Positions 53,041 to 64,000 of a stretch of DNA of 64,000 bases are shown one piece after another. Under the pieces are notes generated by a model. It searched no databases. It was not told the origin of the DNA and was given only the letters and a program-made list of their open reading frames with translations. A program made the position numbers and the translations under genes. This stretch comes from Pararobbsia silviterrae. Lineage in GTDB: Bacteria; Pseudomonadota; Gammaproteobacteria; Burkholderiales; Burkholderiaceae. Location: the NCBI RefSeq assembly GCF_003628125.1, contig NZ_RBZU01000002.1:1-64000 (forward strand), written 5' to 3'. Each line of letters starts with the position of its first letter. The first letter of the stretch is position 1.

Positions 53041-53520
53041 ATGAGTATCGAAGGGGTCTTGAAAGAAGGGTTTGTCACCACCACGGCTGACAAGCTGATT
53101 AACTGGACGCGCACCGGCTCGCTGTGGCCGATGACGTTCGGTCTTGCATGTTGTGCGGTCGAGATGATGCATGCGGGCGCCGCCCGTTACGATCTCGACC
53201 GTTTTGGCGTTGTGTTCCGTCCGAGCCCGCGCCAGTCCGATCTGATGATCGTCGCAGGCACGCTGTGCAACAAGATGGCGCCCGCCCTGCGCAAGGTCTA
53301 CGACCAGATGGCCGAACCGCGTTGGGTCATCTCGATGGGTTCGTGTGCGAACGGCGGTGGCTACTACCACTATTCGTACTCGGTCGTGCGCGGCTGCGAC
53401 CGCATCGTGCCGGTCGACGTCTATGTTCCGGGCTGCCCTCCGACGGCCGAAGCGCTCGTCTACGGGATCATCCAGCTGCAGGCGAAGATCCGCCGCACCA
53501 GCACCATCGCCCGTCAGTAA
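53041..53520 (+). CDS. nuoB: NADH-quinone oxidoreductase subunit B
   Basis: NuoB binds cluster N2, the last Fe-S centre before quinone. The 159-residue protein has the ligands in [22 protein letters not shown] and [11 protein letters not shown]. The ATG at 53041 begins [15 protein letters not shown], typical of betaproteobacteria. It lies 80 bp after nuoA. Confidence 0.98.
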   Translation: MSIEGVLKEGFVTTTADKLINWTRTGSLWPMTFGLACCAVEMMHAGAARYDLDRFGVVFRPSPRQSDLMIVAGTLCNKMAPALRKVYDQMAEPRWVISMGSCANGGGYYHYSYSVVRGCDRIVPVDVYVPGCPPTAEALVYGIIQLQAKIRRTSTIARQ

Positions 53521-53535
53521 CGCCGAGCTCCCACC

Positions 53536-54138
53536 ATGACAAGTAAACTCGAGACCCTGAAAGCCAATCTCGAGGCGGCCTTTGGCGGCCGCCTGCAGAG
53601 CCTCACCGAGGACCTGGGTCAGATCACGATCGTGGTCAAGCCGGCTGAATACCTTTCGATTTGCAAGCAGCTGCGCGACGATCCGTCGCTGCGCTTCGAG
53701 CAATGCATGGACGTTTGCGGTCTCGACTATTCGGCGTTCGGCGACGGCGCCTATGAAGGTCCGCGCTTCGCGGCCGTGCTCCATCTGCTGTCGGTCACGA
53801 ACAACTGGCGTCTGCGCGTGCGCGTGTTCGCCGAGCACGACGACCTGCCGATCGTGCCGTCCGTCGTCGAGATCTGGAACGGCGTGAACTGGTTCGAGCG
53901 CGAAGCGTTCGACCTCTACGGCATCGTATTCGACGGTCACCCGGACCTGCGCCGGATCCTGACCGACTATGGCTTTATCGGGCATCCGTTCCGCAAGGAC
54001 TTCCCGCTGTCGGGTTATGTCGAAATGCGCTACGACCCGGAAGAGAAACGCGTGGTGTATCAGCCCGTGACGATCGAGCCTCGCGAAATCACGCCTCGCG
54101 TGATCCGCGAAGATCGTTACGGCGGTCTCAAGCACTGA
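53536..54138 (+). CDS. nuoC: NADH-quinone oxidoreductase subunit C
   Basis: The 200-residue peripheral-arm subunit carries the 30-kDa family signature [24 protein letters not shown] and the ending region [15 protein letters not shown]. It helps form the quinone-module interface with NuoB and NuoD. It is separate from nuoD here, unlike the fused NuoCD of E. coli. Confidence 0.98.
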   Translation: MTSKLETLKANLEAAFGGRLQSLTEDLGQITIVVKPAEYLSICKQLRDDPSLRFEQCMDVCGLDYSAFGDGAYEGPRFAAVLHLLSVTNNWRLRVRVFAEHDDLPIVPSVVEIWNGVNWFEREAFDLYGIVFDGHPDLRRILTDYGFIGHPFRKDFPLSGYVEMRYDPEEKRVVYQPVTIEPREITPRVIREDRYGGLKH

Positions 54139-54173
54139 GGCCTTCGCCTGAACCCCACACCAGGTAATTCGCC

Positions 54174-55427
54174 ATGGCTGACATTAAAAACTACACGCTC
54201 AATTTCGGCCCTCAGCACCCGGCCGCTCACGGCGTGCTGCGTCTCGTGCTCGAACTCGACGGCGAAGTGATCCAGCGTGCCGATCCGCACATCGGCCTGC
54301 TGCACCGCGCGACCGAGAAGCTCGCCGAAAACAAGACCTTCATCCAGTCCGTGCCGTATATGGATCGTCTCGACTACGTGTCGATGATGGTCAACGAGCA
54401 CGCCTACGTGATGGCGATCGAAAAGCTGCTCGGCATCGACGTGCCCGTGCGCGCGAAATACATCCGCGTGATGTTCGATGAAATCACGCGGATGCTGAAC
54501 CACCTGATGTGGATCGGCGCGCATGCGCTCGACGTCGGCGCGATGGCCGTGTTCCTCTACGCTTTCCGTGAGCGCGAAGACCTCATGGACGTCTACGAGG
54601 CCGTGTCGGGCGCGCGTATGCACGCGGCCTACTATCGGCCGGGCGGCGTCTATCGCGATCTGCCGGATTCGATGCCGCAATACAAGGCGTCGAAGATCCA
54701 CAACGCGAAAGCGCTGTCGAAGATGAACGAGAACCGTCAGGGCTCGTTGCTCGACTTCATCGAGGACTTCGCGAAGCGCTTCCCGATGCACGTCGACGAA
54801 TATGAAACGCTGCTGACCGACAATCGGATCTGGAAGCAGCGTCTGGTCGGCATCGGTGTCGTGAGTCCCGAACGTGCGCTGCAGCTCGGGATGTCGGGCG
54901 CTATGCTGCGTGGCTCGGGCATCGAGTGGGATCTGCGCAAGAAGCAGCCGTACGAGGTCTACGACAAGATCGATTTCGACATTCCCGTGGGCGTCAACGG
55001 CGACTGCTACGACCGTTACCTCGTGCGCGTCGAAGAGATGCGCCAATCGACGCGCATCGTGCTTCAGTGCGTCGAATGGCTGCGCAAGAATCCGGGTCCG
55101 GTCATGGTCGACAACCACAAGGTCGCGCCGCCCAAGCGCGTCTCGATGAAGTCGAACATGGAAGAGCTGATTCACCACTTCAAGCTCTTCACCGAAGGTT
55201 TCCACGTGCCCGAAGGCGAGACGTACGCGGCGGTCGAGCATCCGAAGGGCGAGTTCGGCATCTATCTCGTGTCCGACGGCGCGAACAAGCCGTACCGCCT
55301 CAAGATTCGTGCGCCGGGGTTTGCGCACTTGTCGGCGCTCGACGAAATGGCGAAGGGCCACATGATTGCCGACGCGGTCACGATCATCGGGACGCAGGAC
55401 ATCGTGTTCGGCGAAGTCGACCGCTAA
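54174..55427 (+). CDS. nuoD: NADH-quinone oxidoreductase subunit D
   Basis: NuoD forms the quinone pocket. The 417-residue protein has [15 protein letters not shown], with the quinone-contacting His, [13 protein letters not shown] and the C-terminal DIVFGEVDR. It is spaced 35 bp after nuoC. Confidence 0.98.
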   Translation: MADIKNYTLNFGPQHPAAHGVLRLVLELDGEVIQRADPHIGLLHRATEKLAENKTFIQSVPYMDRLDYVSMMVNEHAYVMAIEKLLGIDVPVRAKYIRVMFDEITRMLNHLMWIGAHALDVGAMAVFLYAFREREDLMDVYEAVSGARMHAAYYRPGGVYRDLPDSMPQYKASKIHNAKALSKMNENRQGSLLDFIEDFAKRFPMHVDEYETLLTDNRIWKQRLVGIGVVSPERALQLGMSGAMLRGSGIEWDLRKKQPYEVYDKIDFDIPVGVNGDCYDRYLVRVEEMRQSTRIVLQCVEWLRKNPGPVMVDNHKVAPPKRVSMKSNMEELIHHFKLFTEGFHVPEGETYAAVEHPKGEFGIYLVSDGANKPYRLKIRAPGFAHLSALDEMAKGHMIADAVTIIGTQDIVFGEVDR

Positions 55428-55442
55428 GACTGAAGGTTCAAA

Positions 55443-55919
55443 ATGCTCTCTGCTGAAGCTCTCAAGAAAATCGACGTCGCGGTCGCGAAGTACCCGGCGG
55501 ACCAAAAGCAGTCCGCCGTGATGCATGCGCTTCACGTCGCGCAAGCCGAGCACGGCTGGCTCTCGCCTGAAGCCATCGCGGCGGTTGCCGATTACCTCGG
55601 CATGCCCGCGATCGCCGTGCAGGAAGTCGCGACGTTCTACACGATGTACAACACGTCGCCGGTCGGCAAATCGAAGATCACGGTCTGCACGAATTTGCCG
55701 TGCCAGTTGTCGGGCGGCGAGGATGCCGCGAACTACATCAAGCAAAAGCTCGGTATCGACTTCAACGAAACCACGCCTGACGGCAAGTTCACGCTGAAGG
55801 AAGGCGAATGTATGGGCGCGTGCGGCGATGCGCCGGTGCTGCTCGTCAACAACACGAAAATGTGCAGCTTCATGAGCCGCGAGAAGATCGACCAGATGCT
55901 CGAGGAACTTTCCAAATGA
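55443..55919 (+). CDS. nuoE: NADH-quinone oxidoreductase subunit E
   Basis: This 158-residue thioredoxin-like subunit binds the 2Fe-2S cluster N1a through Cys in [11 protein letters not shown] and [10 protein letters not shown]. It sits in the NADH dehydrogenase module with NuoF. Its TGA overlaps the nuoF ATG (ATGA at 55916-55919). Confidence 0.97.
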   Translation: MLSAEALKKIDVAVAKYPADQKQSAVMHALHVAQAEHGWLSPEAIAAVADYLGMPAIAVQEVATFYTMYNTSPVGKSKITVCTNLPCQLSGGEDAANYIKQKLGIDFNETTPDGKFTLKEGECMGACGDAPVLLVNNTKMCSFMSREKIDQMLEELSK

Positions 55920-57220
55920 CGAGTTTGCACGATCGCCACATTGATCCGCTGATCCTCGCCGGCCTCAACGGCGAGAACTGGCATCTCGAGGACTACGTCG
56001 CGCGCGGCGGCTACGCGCAACTGCGCAAGATCCTCGAGGAAAAAATCCCTCCCGAGCAGGTCATTGCCGACGTCAAGGCGTCGGGCCTGCGTGGCCGCGG
56101 CGGTGCGGGCTTCCCGACCGGCCTCAAGTGGAGCTTCATGCCGCGTCAGTTCCCCGGCCAGAAGTATCTCGTCTGCAATTCAGATGAGGGCGAGCCCGGC
56201 ACATTCAAGGACCGCGACATCCTGCGTTACAACCCGCACGCGCTCATCGAAGGCATGGCCATCGGTGCGTACGCGATGGGCATCACCGTGGGCTACAACT
56301 ATATCCACGGCGAAATCTGGGAAGTCTACGAAATCTTCGAAGCCGCGCTCGAAGAGGCCCGCAAGGCCGGCTTGCTCGGTTCGAACATCTTGAACTCGGG
56401 CTTCTCGTTCGAGCTTCACGCGCACCACGGTTACGGCGCCTATATCTGCGGCGAAGAAACCGCGTTGCTCGAATCGCTCGAAGGCAAGAAGGGTCAGCCG
56501 CGTTTCAAGCCGCCGTTCCCGGCGAGCTTCGGTCTGTTCGGCAAGCCGACGACGATCAACAACACGGAAACGTTCGCGGCCGTGCCGTTCCTGCTCGCGA
56601 TCGGCCCGCAGAAGTATCTCGAACTCGGCAAGCCGAACAACGGCGGTTCGAAGATCTTCTCGGTGTCGGGCGACGTCGAGCGTCCGGGCAACTATGAAGT
56701 CCCGCTCGGCACGCCGTTCGCGAAGCTGCTCGAACTCGCGGGCGGGATGCGCGGCGGCAAGAAGATCAAGGCGGTCATCCCCGGCGGTTCGTCGGCACCG
56801 GTCGTGCCGGGCGACATGATGATGGCGACCGACATGGACTATGACTCGATCGCGAAGGCGGGCTCGATGCTCGGCTCGGGCGCGGTCATCGTCATGGACG
56901 AAACGCGTTGCATGGTGCGCTCGCTGCTGCGTCTCTCGTACTTCTACTACGAAGAGTCGTGCGGACAGTGCACGCCCTGCCGCGAAGGCACGGGCTGGCT
57001 CTATCGCGTCGTCCACCGGATCGAAAACGGCCAGGGTCGCAAGGAAGACCTCGATCTGCTGAACTCGGTCGCGGAAAACATCATGGGCCGGACCATCTGT
57101 GCACTCGGCGATGCGGCGGCGATGCCCGTGCGCGGCATGCTCAAGCATTACTGGGACGAATTCGAATATCACGTCGAGCACAAGCATTGCCTCGTGCCGG
57201 CCGAAGCTGTACTCGCCTGA
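55916..57220 (+). CDS. nuoF: NADH-quinone oxidoreductase subunit F
   Basis: NuoF binds NADH, FMN and cluster N3. The 434-residue protein has the nucleotide motif [18 protein letters not shown], the FMN region [17 protein letters not shown] and the 4Fe-4S ligands [14 protein letters not shown] plus a distal Cys ([12 protein letters not shown]). It starts in a four-base overlap with nuoE. Confidence 0.98.
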   Translation: MTSLHDRHIDPLILAGLNGENWHLEDYVARGGYAQLRKILEEKIPPEQVIADVKASGLRGRGGAGFPTGLKWSFMPRQFPGQKYLVCNSDEGEPGTFKDRDILRYNPHALIEGMAIGAYAMGITVGYNYIHGEIWEVYEIFEAALEEARKAGLLGSNILNSGFSFELHAHHGYGAYICGEETALLESLEGKKGQPRFKPPFPASFGLFGKPTTINNTETFAAVPFLLAIGPQKYLELGKPNNGGSKIFSVSGDVERPGNYEVPLGTPFAKLLELAGGMRGGKKIKAVIPGGSSAPVVPGDMMMATDMDYDSIAKAGSMLGSGAVIVMDETRCMVRSLLRLSYFYYEESCGQCTPCREGTGWLYRVVHRIENGQGRKEDLDLLNSVAENIMGRTICALGDAAAMPVRGMLKHYWDEFEYHVEHKHCLVPAEAVLA

Positions 57221-57232
57221 GTCGAATAGATC

Positions 57233-59560
57233 ATGGTTGAACTCGAAATTGACGGCAAGAAGGTTGAGGTACCCGCAGGCAGCATGGTGATCCAGGCTGC
57301 GCACAAGACGGATACCTACATCCCGCATTTCTGCTACCACAAGAAACTGTCGATCGCGGCGAACTGCCGCATGTGCCTCGTCGAAGTCGAAAAGATGCCG
57401 AAGGCCGTCCCCGCATGCGCGACCCCGGTCGCCGCGGGCATGATCGTCAGAACGAAGTCGGACAAGGCGGTCAAGGCTCAGCAGTCCGTGATGGAATTCC
57501 TGCTGATCAATCACCCGCTCGACTGCCCGATCTGCGACCAGGGCGGCGAATGCCAGCTCCAGGATCTCGCGGTCGGTTACGGCAAGTCGTCGTCGCGCTA
57601 TAGCGAAGAAAAGCGCGTCGTGTTCCACAAGAACGTCGGTCCGCTGATCTCGATGGAAGAAATGACACGCTGCATTCACTGCACGCGTTGTGTCCGTTTC
57701 GGTCAGGAAGTCGCCGGCGTCATGGAACTCGGCATGCTCGGCCGCGGCGAACATTCGGAGATCACGTCGTTCGTCGGCAATTCGGTGGACTCCGAACTGT
57801 CGGGCAATATGATCGATCTGTGCCCGGTCGGTGCGCTGACGTCGAAGCCGTTCCGCTACAGCGCGCGGACGTGGGAACTGTCGCGCCGCAAGTCGGTGAG
57901 CCCGCACGACGGCACGGGCGCGAACGTCATCGTGCAGATCAAGAACAACCGCGTCATGCGCGTGTTGCCGCTCGAAAACGAAGCGATCAACGAGTGCTGG
58001 ATCTCGGACAAGGACCGTTTCTCGTACGAAGCGCTCAACGGCGAAGACCGCCTGACGCAGCCGATGATCAAGCAGGGCGGCGAATGGCGCGAAGTCGACT
58101 GGCAAACCGCGCTTGAGTATGTCGCGAGCGGCCTCGGCAATATCCGCGCCGAGCACGGCGCGAATGCCGTCGCGATGCTGGCGACGCCGCACAGCACGGT
58201 CGAGGAACTGTCGCTGCTCAAGGATCTCGCGACGGGCTACGGCACGCCGCACGTGGACTTCCGTCTGCGTCAGTCGGATTTCGGCGCGACGCTCGGCGGT
58301 ACGCCGTGGCTCGGTCTGCCGATCGCCGAATTGAGCACGCTCGACGCCGCGCTCGTCGTCGGCTCGTTCCTGCGCCGCGATCATGCGTTGTTCGCCTCGC
58401 GCCTGCGTCAGGCCGCGAAGAACGGCGCGAAGATCAGCCTGCTCAACGCGACGGGCGACGATTCGCTGATCCCGACCGCGCACCGCATCGTGGCGGCGCC
58501 GTCGGCGTGGGTCGCGGAACTTGCCGGTGTCGCGGCAGCCGTCGCTGAAGCCAAGGGCGTGGCCGCACCGGCCGCGTTCGCGAACGTCACGGTATCGGAT
58601 GCTGCGCGTGCGGCGGCCACGTCGCTCGTCGGCGGTGAAAAGCGTGTCGTGCTGCTCGGCAACGCCGCCGTCCAGCATCCCGAGTTCTCGCTGATTCATG
58701 CGGCTGCGCAATTCATTGCGGAAACCTCGGGTGCGACGCTCGGCTTCCTGACCGAAGCCGGCAACACGGTCGGCGCGCATCTGGTCGGCGCGCTGCCGGG
58801 CACCGACGGTCTGAACGCCGCGCAAGCCTTCGCGCAACCGCGCAAGGCTTACGTGCTGCTCAACGCCGAACCCGAATTCGACGCGGCGAACCCGCAACAA
58901 GCGCTCGCCGCGCTCAACGCGGCCGAGATGGTCGTCTCGCTGTCGCCGTTCAAGCACGGCGCCGAATACGCGGACGTCATGCTGCCGATCGCGCCGTTCA
59001 CCGAAACGTCGGGCACGTTCGTCAACGCCGAAGGCACCGCGCAGAGCTTCAACGGCGTCGTGCGTCCGCTCGGCGAGACGCGTCCGGGCTGGAAGGTGCT
59101 TCGCGTGCTCGGCAATCTGCTCGAGCTGCCGGGCTTCGAATTCGATACGTCGGAACAGGTCCGCGACGCCGCGCTCGGTCAGATCGATCTCGCCGCGAAG
59201 CTCTCGAACGCGACGACCGTCGTGCCGGCGCTCGGCAAGGGTTCGGCGACGGGCTCGGTCGAGCGCATCGCCGACGTGCCGATCTATCACGCCGACGCAC
59301 TCGCGCGCCGCGCCGCTTCGCTGCAGCTCACGCAGGCCGCGAAGGCCGCCACGCGCGCGTCGTTGCCGAGCGCGCTCTACGAGCGTCTCGGCCTCAAGAA
59401 TGGCGATGCGGTCCGCGTGCGTCAGGGCGACCTGTCGGTCACGCTGCCTGCGGTGCTCGATAACAATCTGCCGGCGAACGTCGTGCGCGTGCCGGCTGCA
59501 ACGACGGCCTCCGCCCAACTGGGTGGCATGTTCGGTGAACTGGTCGTGGAGAAGGCCTGA
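57233..59560 (+). CDS. nuoG: NADH-quinone oxidoreductase subunit G
   Basis: The 775-residue subunit carries several Fe-S centres of the peripheral arm. These are a plant-type 2Fe-2S ([20 protein letters not shown]), the His/Cys 4Fe-4S ([19 protein letters not shown]) and the second set [14 protein letters not shown], then [14 protein letters not shown] molybdopterin-oxidoreductase-like domain follows. Its TGA shares one base with the nuoH ATG at 59560. Confidence 0.98.
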   Translation: MVELEIDGKKVEVPAGSMVIQAAHKTDTYIPHFCYHKKLSIAANCRMCLVEVEKMPKAVPACATPVAAGMIVRTKSDKAVKAQQSVMEFLLINHPLDCPICDQGGECQLQDLAVGYGKSSSRYSEEKRVVFHKNVGPLISMEEMTRCIHCTRCVRFGQEVAGVMELGMLGRGEHSEITSFVGNSVDSELSGNMIDLCPVGALTSKPFRYSARTWELSRRKSVSPHDGTGANVIVQIKNNRVMRVLPLENEAINECWISDKDRFSYEALNGEDRLTQPMIKQGGEWREVDWQTALEYVASGLGNIRAEHGANAVAMLATPHSTVEELSLLKDLATGYGTPHVDFRLRQSDFGATLGGTPWLGLPIAELSTLDAALVVGSFLRRDHALFASRLRQAAKNGAKISLLNATGDDSLIPTAHRIVAAPSAWVAELAGVAAAVAEAKGVAAPAAFANVTVSDAARAAATSLVGGEKRVVLLGNAAVQHPEFSLIHAAAQFIAETSGATLGFLTEAGNTVGAHLVGALPGTDGLNAAQAFAQPRKAYVLLNAEPEFDAANPQQALAALNAAEMVVSLSPFKHGAEYADVMLPIAPFTETSGTFVNAEGTAQSFNGVVRPLGETRPGWKVLRVLGNLLELPGFEFDTSEQVRDAALGQIDLAAKLSNATTVVPALGKGSATGSVERIADVPIYHADALARRAASLQLTQAAKAATRASLPSALYERLGLKNGDAVRVRQGDLSVTLPAVLDNNLPANVVRVPAATTASAQLGGMFGELVVEKA

Positions 59561-60624
59561 TGAGCTTGTACGATTCGATCAACCTCGCCGGTGGGCAAGC
59601 CCTCGGCATCGCGTGGCCGACGGTCTTCACGCTCGTTCGCATCCTGATCGTCGCCGTGGCGATCCTGCTCTGCGTGGCCTACCTGATTCTCTGGGAACGC
59701 AAGCTCATCGGCTGGATGCACGTGCGTCTCGGGCCGAATCGCGTGGGCCCCGCGGGTTTGCTGCAGCCGATCGCGGACGTGCTCAAGCTGATCCTCAAGG
59801 AAGTCATTCACCCGACGAAGTCGACGGGCTGGCTCTACCTGATCGCGCCGGTCATGGTCGTCGCGCCCGCGTTCGCGGTCTGGGCGGTCATTCCGTTCCA
59901 GGCGGGCGCGGTGCTCGGCAACATCAACGCGGGCTTGCTCTATGTGATGTCGATCTCGTCGATCGGCGTCTACGGCGTGATTCTCGCGGGCTGGGCGTCG
60001 AACTCGAAGTACGCGTTCCTCGGCGCGATGCGCGCGGCCGCGCAGATGGTCTCGTATGAAATCGCGATGGGCTTCGCGCTCGTCATCGTGCTCATGACCT
60101 CGGGCAGCCTGAATCTGTCGGACATCGTCGCGTCGCAAGAGCGCGGCATCTTCGCGAGCTTCGGCGTCAACATCCTGTCGTGGAACTGGCTGCCGCTGCT
60201 GCCGGTCTTCGGCGTCTACTTCATCTCGGGGATCGCCGAAACGAACCGCCATCCGTTCGACGTCGTCGAAGGCGAATCGGAAATCGTCGCGGGTCACATG
60301 ATCGATTACTCGGGGATGGCGTTCGCGCTGTTCTTCCTCGGCGAATACATCAACATGATCGTCATTTCGGCGATCGCGGCGACGTTGTTCCTCGGCGGCT
60401 GGTCCGCGCCGTTTGGGTTCCTCGATTTCATCCCCGGCATCTTCTGGCTCATCCTCAAGGTGTTCGCGTTGCTGTCGGTGTTCATCTGGGTTCGTGCGAC
60501 GTTCCCGCGTTACCGCTACGACCAGATCATGCGTCTGGGCTGGAAGGTGTTTATTCCGGTGTCGGTCGTATGGCTCGTGATCGTCGGCTTCTGGCTGATG
60601 TCGCCGTGGAATATCTGGAAGTAA
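59560..60624 (+). CDS. nuoH: NADH-quinone oxidoreductase subunit H
   Basis: This membrane subunit links the quinone site to the proton pumps. The 354-residue protein has about eight helices, the motifs [29 protein letters not shown] and [20 protein letters not shown], and the end WNIWK. It overlaps nuoG by one base. Confidence 0.98.
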   Translation: MSLYDSINLAGGQALGIAWPTVFTLVRILIVAVAILLCVAYLILWERKLIGWMHVRLGPNRVGPAGLLQPIADVLKLILKEVIHPTKSTGWLYLIAPVMVVAPAFAVWAVIPFQAGAVLGNINAGLLYVMSISSIGVYGVILAGWASNSKYAFLGAMRAAAQMVSYEIAMGFALVIVLMTSGSLNLSDIVASQERGIFASFGVNILSWNWLPLLPVFGVYFISGIAETNRHPFDVVEGESEIVAGHMIDYSGMAFALFFLGEYINMIVISAIAATLFLGGWSAPFGFLDFIPGIFWLILKVFALLSVFIWVRATFPRYRYDQIMRLGWKVFIPVSVVWLVIVGFWLMSPWNIWK

Positions 60625-60637
60625 GGACGGACGAATC

Positions 60638-61129
60638 ATGATTTCTTCGATCAAGAGTTTCTTTAATACGTTCCTGCTGACGGAACTGCTCAAGGGGATG
60701 GCGCTGACGGGCAAGTACACGTTCGCGCGCAAGATCACCGTGCAGTTCCCCGAGGAGAAGACGCCGATCTCGCCGCGTTTCCGCGGTCTGCACGCGCTGC
60801 GCCGTTACGAGAACGGCGAAGAGCGCTGCATCGCGTGCAAGCTCTGCGAAGCGGTGTGCCCGGCGCTCGCGATCACGATCGAGTCCGAGACGCGTGCCGA
60901 CAACACGCGCCGTACGACGCGCTACGACATCGACCTGACGAAGTGCATCTTCTGCGGTTTCTGCGAAGAGAGCTGCCCGGTCGATTCGATCGTCGAGACG
61001 CACATCCTCGAATATCACGGCGAGAAGCGCGGCGACCTGTACTTCACGAAGGACATGTTGCTTGCGGTCGGCGACCGCTACGAGACGGAAATCGCGGCGG
61101 CGAAGGCAGCCGACGCGCCGTACCGTTGA
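60638..61129 (+). CDS. nuoI: NADH-quinone oxidoreductase subunit I
   Basis: The 163-residue subunit holds clusters N6a and N6b through [12 protein letters not shown] and [12 protein letters not shown]. It lies 13 bp after nuoH. A 99-bp gap without a gene separates it from nuoJ, the largest gap inside the operon apart from nuoA-nuoB. Confidence 0.98.
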   Translation: MISSIKSFFNTFLLTELLKGMALTGKYTFARKITVQFPEEKTPISPRFRGLHALRRYENGEERCIACKLCEAVCPALAITIESETRADNTRRTTRYDIDLTKCIFCGFCEESCPVDSIVETHILEYHGEKRGDLYFTKDMLLAVGDRYETEIAAAKAADAPYR

Positions 61130-61228
61130 TGCGGGTGATCAGCGCACCGCGGGGCGAAGGCCTCGCGCGAAGCACAGTCCGATCCACCGGCGACTGCCTC
61201 GCAGCCGTCCAACGATGATCCGGTAAAA

Positions 61229-61888
61229 ATGGAATTCACGACCGTCCTGTTCTATATCTTTGCGGCGATCCTGGTGATCTCCGCGCTGCGTGTGATCACT
61301 GCCCCGAACCCGGTGCAGGCCGCGCTGTTTCTCGTGCTGTCGTTCTTCAATGCGGCCGCGATCTGGATGCTGCTGCAGGCCGAGTTTCTCGCGATCCTGC
61401 TCGTGCTCGTCTACGTCGGGGCCGTCATGGTGCTGTTCCTGTTCGTCGTGATGATGCTCGACATCAACATCGACGTGCTGCGCCGCGACTTCAAGCGCTT
61501 CGTGCCGATCGCGACGATCATCGGCGCGATCATGGTCATCGAGGCCGCGCTGATCCTCTGGCACGGTTATGCGGGCATCGCCGCACCGGTGCAGGCCGCG
61601 GCCGCCGCGTCGGATTGGTCGAACACGCGCGTGATCGGCAAGATCATGTACACCGACTACATCTTCGCGTTCGAAGTCGCCGGTCTCGTGCTGCTCGTGG
61701 CGATCATCGCGGCGCTTGCGCTGACGCTGCGTCACGGCAAGGACAGCAAGCGCCAGGTCATCGGCGATCAGCTTCGCGTGCGTGCCTCGGAGCGCGTGCG
61801 CGTCGTGAAGATGGCCGCCGAAGTCGAAGCGCCGCCGACCGAAGACACCGCAGCGCCGGGTAACGCCGGCGCGGGCCAGACGAACTGA
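61229..61888 (+). CDS. nuoJ: NADH-quinone oxidoreductase subunit J
   Basis: This 219-residue hydrophobic subunit has five helices with the conserved [21 protein letters not shown]. Its C-terminal tail of about 50 residues is hydrophilic (Arg/Ala/Glu then Gly/Ala-rich) and longer than in E. coli. It belongs to the membrane-arm connecting module with NuoA, H and K. Confidence 0.96.
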   Translation: MEFTTVLFYIFAAILVISALRVITAPNPVQAALFLVLSFFNAAAIWMLLQAEFLAILLVLVYVGAVMVLFLFVVMMLDINIDVLRRDFKRFVPIATIIGAIMVIEAALILWHGYAGIAAPVQAAAAASDWSNTRVIGKIMYTDYIFAFEVAGLVLLVAIIAALALTLRHGKDSKRQVIGDQLRVRASERVRVVKMAAEVEAPPTEDTAAPGNAGAGQTN

Positions 61889-61899
61889 ACGAGGACATC

Positions 61900-62205
61900 A
61901 TGGTTTCGCTTCCGCACTACCTGGTTCTGGGTGCAATCCTGTTCGCGATCAGCATCGTCGGGATTTTCCTGAACCGCCGTAACGTGATCATCATCCTGAT
62001 GGCGATCGAGCTCATGCTGCTCGCCGTCAATACGAACTTCGTCGCGTTCTCGCACTACCTCGGCGATATCCACGGGCAAGTGTTCGTGTTCTTCGTGCTG
62101 ACCGTTGCGGCCGCAGAAGCAGCGATCGGCCTTGCAATCCTGGTCACGCTGTTCCGCAACCTCGACACGATCAACGTCGAGGATCTGGACCGGCTCAAAG
62201 GCTAA
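61900..62205 (+). CDS. nuoK: NADH-quinone oxidoreductase subunit K
   Basis: This 101-residue three-helix antiporter-like subunit (MrpC homologue) has [23 protein letters not shown] with the key membrane Glu, and [17 protein letters not shown] with the second. It is 11 bp after nuoJ. Confidence 0.97.
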   Translation: MVSLPHYLVLGAILFAISIVGIFLNRRNVIIILMAIELMLLAVNTNFVAFSHYLGDIHGQVFVFFVLTVAAAEAAIGLAILVTLFRNLDTINVEDLDRLKG

Positions 62206-62229
62206 TTCAAGGGCGAATCACAAGCTGTT

Positions 62230-64000
<1,771 letters not shown>

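Overview
The window is a 64 kb chromosomal stretch with high GC content from a betaproteobacterium, most likely of the family Burkholderiaceae (Burkholderia/Paraburkholderia and relatives). The inference rests on codon use, on protein sequences typical of that group, and on gene orders characteristic of it: ilvB-ilvN-ilvC-psd-pssA-leuA, and rpsO-pnp-(quinone oxidoreductase)-tpiA-secG-tRNA-Leu(GAG)-nuoA to nuoL. The species cannot be named from sequence alone. I see no phage, insertion sequence, CRISPR array or rRNA; one tRNA is present.

Layout. 1-1328: the 5' part of a soluble RnfB/RsxB-like ferredoxin (minus strand) and a divergent TetR regulator. 1672-10103: a complete high-affinity potassium uptake operon, kdpF-A-B-C plus the sensor/regulator pair kdpD-kdpE, headed by a coupled 35-residue membrane ORF. 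10215-15572: an NYN-LOTUS putative RNA-processing protein, a SugE-type small multidrug/guanidinium exporter, a DUF4126 membrane protein and a FtsX-like ABC permease. 15742-22286 (all minus): LOG-family phosphoribohydrolase, TetR regulator, a diacylglycerol kinase/glycosyltransferase/metallophosphatase lipid set, and a sigma factor with DUF3619, DUF3106 and RDD membrane proteins. 22655-29704: branched-chain amino acid synthesis (ilvB, ilvN, ilvC, leuA) with phospholipid genes psd and pssA.

29936-45848 is the accessory locus of most interest. On the minus strand lie a chemoreceptor, a LuxR-type response regulator and a 1149-residue protein that fuses a complete NCS1-type purine/cytosine permease to a Cys-rich linker and a hybrid histidine kinase. 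Divergent from it are urtABCDE (urea/short-chain amide ABC transporter), formamidase fmdA and zinc-ribbon fmdB, then an orphan periplasmic binding protein. A perfect 16-bp palindrome sits in the shared promoter region. Together these look like a system for sensing, chasing, importing and hydrolysing small amide nitrogen sources.

46328-64000 is core: rpsO, pnp, a quinone oxidoreductase, tpiA, secG, tRNA-Leu and the NADH dehydrogenase operon nuoA to nuoL (nuoL runs off the end).

A second unusual signal is structural. Several genes (LOG, the second TetR gene, tpiA, ilvC) are followed by degenerate 13- or 14-bp tandem repeats whose first unit begins exactly at the stop codon. In the best cases later units also start with TGA or TAA, and because the period is not a multiple of three the stops cycle through the reading frames.
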